NCBI GenBank assembly: GCA_009693865.1
Contig: SHWL01000002.1
Location: 1-64,000, forward strand
From: Acetobacteraceae bacterium
GTDB lineage: Bacteria > Pseudomonadota > Alphaproteobacteria > Acetobacterales > Acetobacteraceae
Reading direction: 5' to 3'
DNA: 64,000 nucleotides
Each line of letters opens with the position of its first letter. The stretch's first letter is position 1. The translations under genes and the position numbers were made by a program. A model generated the notes under the pieces. That model was given only the letters and a program-made list of their open reading frames with translations. It ran no database searches and was not told the DNA's origin. Positions 43,533-53,524 of this stretch are shown here, one piece after another.

Positions 43533-45311
43533 TCAGACCAGCGCGAAACCCTGATCGGAGACGGCCGCGGCGTCGCCCTCGACTTCCGTGCCAAGGATCA
43601 TTTCGTTGTGCGCGGCTCCGCTGGGGATCATCGGGAAGCAGTTTTCCTTCTGATCGACGGCGATGTCGGCGACGACCGCGATGTCGCTGGTCAGCATCTC
43701 AAGGATGACCGCATCGAGTTGCTCGATCGACGTCGCGCGTAGGCCTTTGGCATGGAAGCTTTCCGCCAGCTTCACGAAATCCGGCAGCGCGGCGGAGTAG
43801 CTTTCGGAATACCGCCCGCCGTGCAGCAGCTCCTGCCACTGCCGGACCATTCCCATATATTCGTTGTTGAGGATGAACACTTTCACCGGCAACCGGTATT
43901 GCGCCAGCGTGCCCATCTCCTGGATGTTCATCAGGATCGAGGCCTCACCGGCGATGTCGATCACCATCGCGTCCGGATGCGCGACCTGCACGCCCATCGC
44001 GGCGGGCAGGCCGTACCCCATGGTTCCCAACCCGCCGGACGTCATCCAATGGTTCGGCCGGTCGAAGTGGAAGTATTGCGCGGCCCACATTTGATGCTGG
44101 CCAACCTCGGTCGTGATGAACACGTCCTTGCCGAGGTTCCGGGTCATTTCGAATAAACGTTGGATGGCATATTGCGGCTTGATGATCGCGCCCGGCGTCA
44201 TGTCCTGATGGAAGGCGAGGCAATTCTTCTCGCGCCAAATATCGATCTGGCGCCACCAGGCGGTCAACGCCGTGGTATCGACGGGCGTCGAATCGGCCTT
44301 CCACGCGGCCAGCAGCGCATCCAGCGCCTTGCCCGCGTCGGCCACGATCGGCACCTCCACCGGCACGTTCTTGTTGATCGACGAGGTATCGATGTCGATG
44401 TGGATCTTCCGGGATCCCTGGCTGAACGCGTTCAAACGTCCGGTGACCCGGTCGTCGAACCGCGCGCCGACTGCCAGCATGACGTCGCAGCCATGCATCG
44501 CGAGGTTCGCCTCATACGTCCCATGCATCCCCAGCATCCCCAGGAACCGGGGATCGGATGCCGGGCAACTCCCCAGCCCCATCAGCGTGTTGGTCACCGG
44601 GAAGCCGGTGGCGGCGATCAGGCTTCGAAGAGTTTCGGAGGCATGCGGCCCCGAATTGATCACTCCGCCTCCGGCATAGATGACGGGCCGCTTCGCCGCT
44701 TTCAGCAGCGCGACCGCCTTGCGGATTTGCGCCGGGTCGGGGTCCGTGCGCGGGCGGTAGCTCGTATGGGTCTTCGCCGCTTCGGCATAAGGCGCGGGAT
44801 TGATCAGAATATCCTTCGGCAGGTCGATGACCACCGGGCCCGGGCGGCCAGTGCGGGCGACGTAAAACGCCTCGTGGACGACGCGGGCCAGGTCCTCCGG
44901 CCGCTTCACCAGGTAATTGTGCTTGGTCGCCGGCCGGGTGATGCCGGTCGTGTCGGCCTCCTGAAACGCGTCGTTGCCAATGAGGTGCGTCGGCACCTGG
45001 CCAGTGAGGCAGACCACCGGAATGGAGTCCATCAGAGCATCCGCCAGCCCTGTCACCGCGTTGGTGGCGCCAGGCCCAGACGTCACCAGCACGACACCGA
45101 CCTTGCCCGTGGAGCGGGCGTAGCCCTCCGCCGCATGTACCGCACCGCCTTCCTGGCGAACCAGGATGTGCCGGATGGAGTTCTGATTGAAGATCGCGTC
45201 GTAGATCGGCAGGACGGCCCCGCCCGGATATCCGAAGATGACTTCGACGCCCTGGTCCCTCAGGGCGCGAAGCAGAATCTCGGCTCCTGGCTGACGGTCG
45301 GCGGTCGGCAT
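43533..45311 (-). CDS. ilvB: acetolactate synthase large (catalytic) subunit
   Basis: 592 residues, ThDP-dependent. Start at ATG 45311 after AGGAGA. Marks: GAEILLRALRDQGVEVIFGYPGGAVLPIYDA with the catalytic Glu in VRQEGGAVHAAEGYAR, FAD segment in the centre, and ThDP motif GDxxxxMN… seen as IAGEASILMNIQEMGTL (the usual GDAS reads GEAS here). Condenses pyruvate with pyruvate or 2-oxobutyrate. 57 bp after miaA. Confidence 0.96.
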   Translation of the reverse strand: MPTADRQPGAEILLRALRDQGVEVIFGYPGGAVLPIYDAIFNQNSIRHILVRQEGGAVHAAEGYARSTGKVGVVLVTSGPGATNAVTGLADALMDSIPVVCLTGQVPTHLIGNDAFQEADTTGITRPATKHNYLVKRPEDLARVVHEAFYVARTGRPGPVVIDLPKDILINPAPYAEAAKTHTSYRPRTDPDPAQIRKAVALLKAAKRPVIYAGGGVINSGPHASETLRSLIAATGFPVTNTLMGLGSCPASDPRFLGMLGMHGTYEANLAMHGCDVMLAVGARFDDRVTGRLNAFSQGSRKIHIDIDTSSINKNVPVEVPIVADAGKALDALLAAWKADSTPVDTTALTAWWRQIDIWREKNCLAFHQDMTPGAIIKPQYAIQRLFEMTRNLGKDVFITTEVGQHQMWAAQYFHFDRPNHWMTSGGLGTMGYGLPAAMGVQVAHPDAMVIDIAGEASILMNIQEMGTLAQYRLPVKVFILNNEYMGMVRQWQELLHGGRYSESYSAALPDFVKLAESFHAKGLRATSIEQLDAVILEMLTSDIAVVADIAVDQKENCFPMIPSGAAHNEMILGTEVEGDAAAVSDQGFALV

Positions 45312-45367
45312 CTCAAGGTCTCCTGGGTTGAACGAACCGGGGTGGATAAGCTGGTTGCCGCGGTGCG

Positions 45368-46324
45368 TCAATCCTGCCGTTGAATAAACGCCAAGATCTT
45401 TCGCTCAATTCGTTCTGAATATTGCGCATTATCAGCATACCGTGATTCAAATATTTCTGTATCGGCGATATTGGCCAAGGAATGGTGCCGGAACCACGTC
45501 GCTTGCCGCTTCGTGTATTGCCCGGTGACCAGCTCGGTGCGTCGTCCAGCTTCCTCCAGCGACATCGTTCCGCGCAGATAAGCGGATAATTCCGGAACCC
45601 CATGGGCACGCATCGCCGGTAACGCGGGGTCGAGGTTCTGAGCCAGCAGGGCCCTGACCTCCGCGATCGCGCCCGCCGCCACCATGGCCGCGAACCGCGT
45701 GGCGATGGCACGCCGCAGCGCCTCCCGCGGCGGATCGAGGCTGACCGCGAAAAACCGCCACGGCGCGGGCGGCAGCTTCCGGCTCTGCCAGGCGGCGAGG
45801 CCCATTCCGGTGCCGCGCCAGACCTCCCACGCGCGGGCGATACGCTGGCTGTCGTTCGCCGCGATGCGCGCGGCAGTGGCCGGGTCGACCTTGGCGAGGC
45901 CCGCGCGCAGCTTCGCGGGTCCCAGATCGGTCAGGAGACGCCGTGCCTCCGCGCGAGCGTCCTCGCCGGGGTCAGGCACATCGGCGAGGCCCTGGGTCAG
46001 AGCCGCGAAATACATGCCAGTGCCACCGGTCAGGATCGGCAGCCGGCCCGATGCATGCGCCGATGCCATGGCGCCGAGGGCGGCCACCCGCCACCATGCG
46101 GCGTTCCCCGCCTCGGCCGCGAGCCGGACGCCATACAGGACATGCGGCACGCGCGCTTCATCCTCGGGCGAGGGCCGCGCGGTCAGCACGCGCAGTTCCC
46201 GATACACCTGCATCGAGTCAGCGTTGACGATCGTGCCGCCAAGACGTTCGGCGATGGCCAGCGCCAGGGCGGATTTTCCGCTGGCGGTCGGTCCGGCGAC
46301 GATCAGGGCAGGTGGATGGGTCAT
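45368..46324 (-). CDS. miaA: tRNA dimethylallyltransferase
   Basis: 318 residues. P-loop IVAGPTASGKSALALAIAERLGG, DSMQVYRELRVLTARPS, YGVR and the ILTGGTGMYFAAL segment. MiaA prenylates A37 of tRNAs reading UNN codons. Stands at the head of the minus-strand ilv run, an arrangement seen in several alphaproteobacteria. Confidence 0.95.
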   Translation of the reverse strand: MTHPPALIVAGPTASGKSALALAIAERLGGTIVNADSMQVYRELRVLTARPSPEDEARVPHVLYGVRLAAEAGNAAWWRVAALGAMASAHASGRLPILTGGTGMYFAALTQGLADVPDPGEDARAEARRLLTDLGPAKLRAGLAKVDPATAARIAANDSQRIARAWEVWRGTGMGLAAWQSRKLPPAPWRFFAVSLDPPREALRRAIATRFAAMVAAGAIAEVRALLAQNLDPALPAMRAHGVPELSAYLRGTMSLEEAGRRTELVTGQYTKRQATWFRHHSLANIADTEIFESRYADNAQYSERIERKILAFIQRQD

Positions 46325-46573
46325 TTAAGGCGCTTGGCACTCGTCCCTGGTTGGTGGCGTCTCAAGGCGTGACGTCTAAAGACGGGCCGCGATGACACGT
46401 TGCTCGCCGATTCCCGTGGCACGACCGACGCCGTCACTGTCACGGCACCCCTCCGTCCTCGCGTGTAGCAAGAAAATGGGTCGGGGCCGAAGCCCTCCGC
46501 GCGAACGAAAAATTAACCAATCTCATGCCATCACTGGCGGCGGGGCGGGCAGGGCACCGGCCGATCAATGTAA

Positions 46574-46609
46574 GTTGTCACTTGACAACCTACTCTGATC
46601 CGCTATTTT
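46574..46609 (+). promoter_or_regulatory. promoter with overlapping palindromic operator of a toxin-antitoxin-like pair
   Basis: TTGACA (46582-46587), 16 bp, TATTTT (46604-46609): a good sigma-70 promoter. The palindrome GTTGTCA-CT-TGACAAC (46574-46589) covers the -35, a typical place for autoregulation by a DNA-binding antitoxin. The rest of the 46325-46573 gap shows nothing I can support. Confidence 0.6.
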
Positions 46610-46624
46610 CTGATGGAGGATGAG

Positions 46625-46930
46625 TTGGCGAAACAACGGTCGCGACACCCCAACAAGGAGATTGAGAAGGCCCTGGTCTATGCCGAAGAGCAAGGATGGC
46701 GTGTCACCCTGCTGAATGGCCACGCCTGGGGCAAGATCCAATGTCCGTGGAATGACGCCGAGTGCCGTTGCGGGACATTCTGCCAAGTCTCGGTCTGGAG
46801 CACACCCCGTGTCCCGGAACACATGGCTCACAACATCCATCGAGCAGTGGATGGCTGCAAACGACAGATGGCGTTGGCCGCGGCAAAAACCGGTGATCGC
46901 CTGCGACCGAAAGGAGATAATTATGGATAA
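46625..46930 (+). CDS. small HicA-like/uncharacterised toxin candidate
   Basis: 101 residues from a TTG at 46625, chosen because GGAGG sits 5 nt upstream and the promoter's -10 ends only 16 bp before; an ATG four codons earlier is in frame. Sequence EIEKALVYAEEQGWRVTLLNGHAWGKIQCPW, then CRCGTFCQVSVWSTPRVPEHMAHNI with four cysteines. The alpha-beta-beta start with G-H-x-W-G resembles the HicA double-stranded-RNA-binding-like fold, with the His as possible catalytic residue; this is inference. It overlaps the next, helix-turn-helix gene by 8 bp. Confidence 0.6.
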   Translation: MAKQRSRHPNKEIEKALVYAEEQGWRVTLLNGHAWGKIQCPWNDAECRCGTFCQVSVWSTPRVPEHMAHNIHRAVDGCKRQMALAAAKTGDRLRPKGDNYG

Positions 46931-47444
46931 CCATGCGTTTGTGTTGAATTTTACCCTCCCCGGCCGGGAAGACAATCCGGAGCAGTATCTTGACGCCCTG
47001 TATAACGCCGGTTGCGACGATGCCGCCATCGGGGTGGGCCAGTTCGGCATGATCGGGCTGGATTTCACCCGCGCCGCCGCCTCGGCCGAGGACGCCCTGC
47101 GGTCCGCCGTCGCCGACGTTCTGGCGGCGATCCCGGGCGCGAGCCTCGCGCAGGCTGGCCCCGATCTCGTCGGTCTGACCGAGATGGCGGAAATTTTCGG
47201 GTTCACCCGTCAGAATATGCGGAAATACGCCACAGGCCAATCCAGCGCGCCCGAAGCGTTCCCGCCGCCGGTGGTTCTGGGCGATCCCAGCCTCTGGCAT
47301 CTCGCCGAAATCGTCGCCTGGCTCCGGCTGAACACGAACTTGCGGCCTCCCGCTGGAATCCTGAACGTATCGAAGGTCACCGCGAAGATGAATTTCGAGG
47401 TCGAACAAGAACGATTGAAGAGAATTCTTGCATTCTCCGCATAA
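46923..47444 (+). CDS. helix-turn-helix protein, probable antitoxin/autoregulator
   Basis: 173 residues from the ATG at 46923 (GGAGATAATT upstream, inside the preceding gene). The N-terminal 80 residues form a small alpha/beta domain (HAFVLNFTLPGRED … DDAAIGVGQFGMIGLDFTRAA); residues about 80-125 look like a MerR/excisionase-like HTH (DLVGLTEMAEIFGFTRQNMRKYA), followed by FPPPVVLGDPSLWHLAEIVAWL. This layout matches small antitoxins that pair with HicA-like or unknown toxins. It would bind the palindrome upstream of the operon. Confidence 0.7.
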   Translation: MDNHAFVLNFTLPGREDNPEQYLDALYNAGCDDAAIGVGQFGMIGLDFTRAAASAEDALRSAVADVLAAIPGASLAQAGPDLVGLTEMAEIFGFTRQNMRKYATGQSSAPEAFPPPVVLGDPSLWHLAEIVAWLRLNTNLRPPAGILNVSKVTAKMNFEVEQERLKRILAFSA

Positions 47445-47495
47445 AACCAAGACCGGGCGGAATGCCCCCATCACAAGATCGTCGCACGGAACAGA

Positions 47496-47524
47496 CTTGT
47501 CGCGGCCCGTCACTGCCCCTAACT
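47496..47524 (+). promoter_or_regulatory. heat-shock-like promoter before grpE
   Basis: CTTG (47496-47499) followed after 16 nt by CCCCTAACT (47516-47524), similar to the sigma-32 pattern CTTG…CCCCATNT, 9 nt before the grpE start. The very short distance makes a leader almost absent, so this is tentative. Confidence 0.3.
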
Positions 47525-47532
47525 GAGCGCGT

Positions 47533-48147
47533 ATGAGCACCGATCCCCACGCGCACGACGAGACCGCCCATGCCGAGCAAGCGCCGGATGCGGCGAATGC
47601 CAACGCTCCTCTGTCCCCCGACCAACTCATGCAGGCCGCGACCGCTCGCATTGCCGAGCTGGAAGCGGAACTCGCCGAAATGAAAGACCGCTGGCTGCGG
47701 GCGGAGGCCGAGACCTCCAACGTCCGTGCTCGCGGACGGCGAGAGGCGGAAGACGCGCGGCAATATGCAGTGCAGAAATTTGCCACCGACATCGTCGAGG
47801 CCGCTGAGAATCTGAACCGCGGTATCGACGCGCTCCCCCCCGCCACCGATGGCGAACCCGATGTACTGATCAAGGTTCGCGACGGCCTCGCCGGCATCGA
47901 GCGCGGGTTCACCGGCGTGCTTGAACGGAATGGAATCAAGAAGGAAGACCCGGTCGGCCAGGCCTTCGATCCCAACCTCCATCAGGCGATGGCCGAGCAG
48001 GAAAGCGAGGTGCATCCAGCCGGTACTGTTATGCACGCCTGGACCGCGTGCTGGACCCTGCATGGACGGCTGCTGAAACCCGCGATGGTCGTGGTGGCGA
48101 AGGCCCCCATCGCCGAGCTGGGTACGACCCTCAACGCCAAGGCATGA
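47533..48147 (+). CDS. grpE: nucleotide exchange factor GrpE
   Basis: 204 residues. Acidic N-terminus, long coiled coil (LMQAATARIAELEAELAEMKDRWLRAEAETSNVRARGRRE), then the C-terminal beta domain ending ENLNRG … HEVMAEQ-like HQAMAEQESEVHPAGTV and LHGRLLKPAMVVVAK. Homodimer that exchanges ADP on DnaK. First gene of grpE-dnaK-dnaJ. Confidence 0.94.
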   Translation: MSTDPHAHDETAHAEQAPDAANANAPLSPDQLMQAATARIAELEAELAEMKDRWLRAEAETSNVRARGRREAEDARQYAVQKFATDIVEAAENLNRGIDALPPATDGEPDVLIKVRDGLAGIERGFTGVLERNGIKKEDPVGQAFDPNLHQAMAEQESEVHPAGTVMHAWTACWTLHGRLLKPAMVVVAKAPIAELGTTLNAKA

Positions 48148-48177
48148 ACAATCCGTCACAAAAACTTACCGTCCTCT

Positions 48178-48206
48178 CTTGCCCCCGGCGGGCAGGGCCC
48201 ATACAT
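48178..48206 (+). promoter_or_regulatory. heat-shock (RpoH)-like promoter before dnaK
   Basis: CTTG (48178-48181) and CCCATACAT (48198-48206) with 16 nt between them, close to the sigma-32 consensus CTTGAA-N14-CCCCATNT. Lies 76 bp before dnaK, in the 134-bp grpE-dnaK gap. Confidence 0.5.
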
Positions 48207-48281
48207 GGCTGCCATACCACCCCAATGGGGATGCTCGCGGTGCTTCGGGCCGCCCGCGTCCGCTAATCGGAGATTTCGACA

Positions 48282-50210
<1,929 letters not shown>

Positions 50211-50237
50211 GGGTTCAGGGCCGGTGAATTTGACTGG

Positions 50238-50268
50238 CGCGCCCGCACTTCGTTTGAAGGCGGGCGCG
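50238..50268 (+). terminator. strong hairpin between dnaK and dnaJ
   Basis: CGCGCCCGC (50238-50246) pairs perfectly with GCGGGCGCG (50260-50268); inside, CTTC and GAAG pair around GTTT. Followed by TTGTGGTT. Probably attenuates read-through so dnaJ is made at lower level. Confidence 0.6.
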
Positions 50269-50424
50269 TTGTGGTTCGGGACAGTCCTCCCAACAAATCA
50301 GGGGCGGGCGAAGACGGTGAAATCGGCGGTGCCACAAGGGGAACCCGCGATTTGGTGACAAAGACGCAGGGGGGTGCCACTCCGTTGGCGCGCCAAACGA
50401 AACGCCTGGGGACGATGAGTTAAG

Positions 50425-51570
50425 ATGGCAAAACAGGATTATTACGCCACCCTGGGCGTGGCAAAGGATGCGGACGCCGACGGCCTGAAACGGGCGTACC
50501 GGAAACTCGCAATGCAATATCACCCGGACCGCAATCCCGGGAACGCCCAGGCCGAGGCGCAGTTCAAGGAATTGAATGAGGCGTACGATGTTCTGAAGGA
50601 CGATCAGAAACGTGGCGCCTACGACCGGTATGGCCACGCAGCGTTTGAACAGGGTGGCGGCGGCCAAGGCGGATTCTCGCAGGGATTCGATTTCTCGACG
50701 GGAGATCTGGGCGGCATTTTCGACCAGGTCTTCGGCGACATCATGGGCGGACGCCGGGGCGGAGGGCGCACCCGGACAGGCTCCGACATAAGGCAGGCGG
50801 TGGAAATCGACCTCGCGCAGGCATTCGCCGGCGTCAAGGCCGATCTGCGCGTGCCGACCCGTGTCACCTGCGAGGCCTGCACCGGCACGGGATCCGAGGA
50901 CAAGAGCAAACCCTCGGAAACCTGCGGCATGTGTCAGGGCGCCGGGAAGGTCCGCCGACAACAGGGCTTCTTCCTGATTGAGACGGCGTGCCCAACCTGC
51001 CAGGGCGCTGGCAAGACCATTCGCCAGCCCTGCCGGACATGCCGCGGCGCCGGCACGATGCAACGCGAACGGACCTTGCAGGTCGCTATCCCCGCCGGGG
51101 TGGAGGACGGCACTCGTATCCGCCTTCAGGGCGAGGGTGAGGCCGGGGGACAGGGCGCCCAGAACGGCGACCTGTATGTCCACATCGCGGTGCGGCCGCA
51201 CCAGTTCTTCCAGCGCGAGCAGGCTAATATCCTCATGCGCGTGCCGCTGCGAATGACTCAGGCGGCTCTGGGCGGGGATATCGAGGTGCCGGTGATCGAC
51301 GGCACCAAGGCGAAGGTGAAAATCCCGCCGGGAACGCAAACCGGCGACAATTTCCGCCTTCGCGGCAAAGGATTCTCGGTGCTTCGCAGTGCCCAAAGGG
51401 GCGACATGTTCATTCAGGTCGCGATTGAAACGCCGCAAAACCTGAGCGCCCGGCAGCGGGAGTTGTTGGAGCAGTTCGAGGCCGAAGCTCAGAAAACCAC
51501 CAAAGGCAGCCCCGAGAATGAAGGGTTCTTCGCCAAGGTGCGGGAATTCTTCGAGGGCGGGCGGGCTTAA
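50425..51570 (+). CDS. dnaJ: molecular chaperone DnaJ (Hsp40)
   Basis: 381 residues. J domain with YHPDRN, the Gly/Phe region (GGGGQGGFSQGFDF), four zinc-binding repeats CEACTGTG, CGMCQGAG, CPTCQGAG and CRTCRGAG, and the C-terminal substrate domain (FLPHRFFQREQANILMRVPL-like region). Stimulates DnaK ATPase. The start follows GGGACGATGAGTTAAG. Confidence 0.97.
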   Translation: MAKQDYYATLGVAKDADADGLKRAYRKLAMQYHPDRNPGNAQAEAQFKELNEAYDVLKDDQKRGAYDRYGHAAFEQGGGGQGGFSQGFDFSTGDLGGIFDQVFGDIMGGRRGGGRTRTGSDIRQAVEIDLAQAFAGVKADLRVPTRVTCEACTGTGSEDKSKPSETCGMCQGAGKVRRQQGFFLIETACPTCQGAGKTIRQPCRTCRGAGTMQRERTLQVAIPAGVEDGTRIRLQGEGEAGGQGAQNGDLYVHIAVRPHQFFQREQANILMRVPLRMTQAALGGDIEVPVIDGTKAKVKIPPGTQTGDNFRLRGKGFSVLRSAQRGDMFIQVAIETPQNLSARQRELLEQFEAEAQKTTKGSPENEGFFAKVREFFEGGRA

Positions 51571-51677
51571 GTCCGGACCCCGCGCCGGGCGGCCGCGGAA
51601 CCCCCGTATGGCGTGAATTGTGCGTTGTCAAAACCCGATCAGCCGGCCGATATGTACGGGGCAACGACCACGGTGGA

Positions 51678-52199
51678 ATGGTTTCGATGATATCCGGTTT
51701 CATGACATTTGTTTTCGTGACAACGGTCATCGGCCTGGGCTTCCCCTCCTTCGGCCAGGCGGAGACATTCACGGTGGGCCCGGGAAATGGGTTCGCGAGC
51801 GTCACGTTCCCGGATTCCTGGAATGTCCGGCAAGTCAACCGGGGGCTTGAAGCCAGTACCAAAGATCAGGAAGTCTATATCTGGGTTGAAGCCTATACCG
51901 AGGCGACGCTCGACAAGCTCAGATCTGAGCACGAAGAATACTTTACCGCCCAGGGTGTGGAGGTCAAAGGCCCCCCACAAATCCATACCATCACGAAGAA
52001 TGGCCTGGAGATGAAGGCGATGGATGTTCCGGCGGCATGGAACGGGAAGCGCACGGTTCTGCGATATGTATTTTTCGACCCAGGTCTCGCCTCCGACTGG
52101 AAGTTGATGCTTTCCTCCTGGGCTTCGCCGGAAGGTGACAAGCAATACGATGCCGAATCGACCAGTATTCTTGAAAGCGTGAAGTTCTTCGGAAAGTAA
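51678..52199 (+). CDS. exported protein of unknown function (PsbP/DcrB-like)
   Basis: 173 residues from the ATG at 51678. Signal peptide MVSMISGFMTFVFVTTVIGLGFPSFGQA with likely cleavage after GQA. The mature part starts ETFTVGPGNGFASVTFPDSWNV and ends YDAESTSILESVKFF, a pattern of DUF1795/DcrB-PsbP-like small periplasmic proteins. Function unknown. Stands alone after dnaJ. Confidence 0.7.
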   Translation: MVSMISGFMTFVFVTTVIGLGFPSFGQAETFTVGPGNGFASVTFPDSWNVRQVNRGLEASTKDQEVYIWVEAYTEATLDKLRSEHEEYFTAQGVEVKGPPQIHTITKNGLEMKAMDVPAAWNGKRTVLRYVFFDPGLASDWKLMLSSWASPEGDKQYDAESTSILESVKFFGK

Positions 52200-52316
52200 A
52201 GTCATTCGCCTCGCGCGAGACCGGTTCGCCTCCCAGGGAAGGCCAGGTTGGAAGCGCTGCCCGCCAGTTCGCGGATGTACTCGCACATACCCTGAAACTG
52301 GCATAACGTTCGACCC

Positions 52317-52808
52317 ATGACGGAAGACCTCTACGATCGCGACATTTTGACCTGGTCCCGGCACCAGGCCGATCTACTGCGTCGGCTCGCGCGCGGGGAA
52401 CGGGTGAATGGCGTCGACTGGACGCACGTCGTCGAGGAGATCGAGGACGTGGGACTGTCCGAACTCAACGCTGTTCGAAGCTATCTGCGACAAATGCTGG
52501 TGCATTTATTGAAGGTCCGGGGATGGCCTGATCATTCAGCGGCCGATCACTGGAGAGGCGAGATTGGAGCTTTCCAGGCCGACGCGGCACAACGCTTCGC
52601 GCCTTCGATGCGGCGGAAAATCGCACTGCCGCTTCTTTACGACAAGGCACGCACGCAGCTCAAAGGCCTCCAATACGATGGCGTGCGTCCTGATGCCTGG
52701 CCGGATGCATGCCCTTTCACGCTGAACCAACTTCTGAAAGGGGAACGCGCCGACCTTGAGGATCGGCTGAAAGAGGCCGCTTCGGAGTCTCAGAACCTTA
52801 CGTCGTGA
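52317..52808 (+). CDS. DUF29 family protein
   Basis: 163 residues. MTEDLYDRDILTWSRHQADLLRRLARGERVNGVDWTHVVEEIEDVG is the DUF29 start, and LRQMLVHLLKVRGWPDHS the conserved helix. The function of DUF29 is unknown. A paralogue lies downstream on the opposite strand. Confidence 0.87.
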   Translation: MTEDLYDRDILTWSRHQADLLRRLARGERVNGVDWTHVVEEIEDVGLSELNAVRSYLRQMLVHLLKVRGWPDHSAADHWRGEIGAFQADAAQRFAPSMRRKIALPLLYDKARTQLKGLQYDGVRPDAWPDACPFTLNQLLKGERADLEDRLKEAASESQNLTS

Positions 52809-52916
52809 CACCGGGGCCAACCCGCGCGGTAGGAAAGATACCGCCGGTGTTACCCAATGCCCCGCAGCGTGAATGTGCCAGGCAAACCGGTCGCCTCGCT
52901 TGAACGCGGACCGGGT

Positions 52917-53408
52917 TTACGTGGCCTGATCAAGGTTCTCCCGCGCGGCCTCATCAAAACATTGTTCCGGCCTCGGGCGCCGTTCCGTCAGAAGTTGGTC
53001 CAGGGTGAACGGGCAGGACACCGGACACCGGCGCGGTGCGATTCCGTCGTAGTGCGCGCCATCGAGTTGTTCCAGCGCGTCGCTGTACAGCCGGGCAAGA
53101 TCGATCGTTTGCCGCATCGATGGCGCGAATCGGTGCTCCGCGTTCTGCTGGCACGCGACGACTTCCACCCGCCAATGAACCCGTAACCGATTGTCCGGCC
53201 AACCTTGAACTGTTGGCAAATGCACGAGCATCAGGTTTAAATGGCTTTGGGCCGAGTGGAGTTCGGATAATCCCACTCCCTCGATCTCCTCAACGACGTT
53301 TTCCCAGTCCACACCGTTATCGCCCTCTCCGCGCGCGAGGCGGCGCGGCAGATCGGCCTGGAGTTCCGACCAGATCAGGATGTCGCGGTCGTGGAGATCC
53401 TCCGGCAT
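52917..53408 (-). CDS. DUF29 family protein, convergent paralogue
   Basis: 163 residues from ATG 53408. It begins MPEDLHDRDILIWSELQADLPRRLARGEGDNGVDWENVVEEIEGVG, the same family as the gene at 52317-52808, the same length, and head-to-tail convergent with it. LVHLPTVQGWPDN and FAPSMRQTIDLARLYSDALEQL correspond to the parts of the first copy. Inverted duplication followed by divergence is likely. Confidence 0.85.
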   Translation of the reverse strand: MPEDLHDRDILIWSELQADLPRRLARGEGDNGVDWENVVEEIEGVGLSELHSAQSHLNLMLVHLPTVQGWPDNRLRVHWRVEVVACQQNAEHRFAPSMRQTIDLARLYSDALEQLDGAHYDGIAPRRCPVSCPFTLDQLLTERRPRPEQCFDEAARENLDQAT

Positions 53409-53524
53409 GGGCGGAATATCATGGCGGGCCGGACCCGAAAGCCAGAAACACGGCAATGGTCCGATCCGCCCCGGCACGGTAGGATCGCACCAAAGCCCGG
53501 AATCCGAGGGCGATGGAGGCAGTC

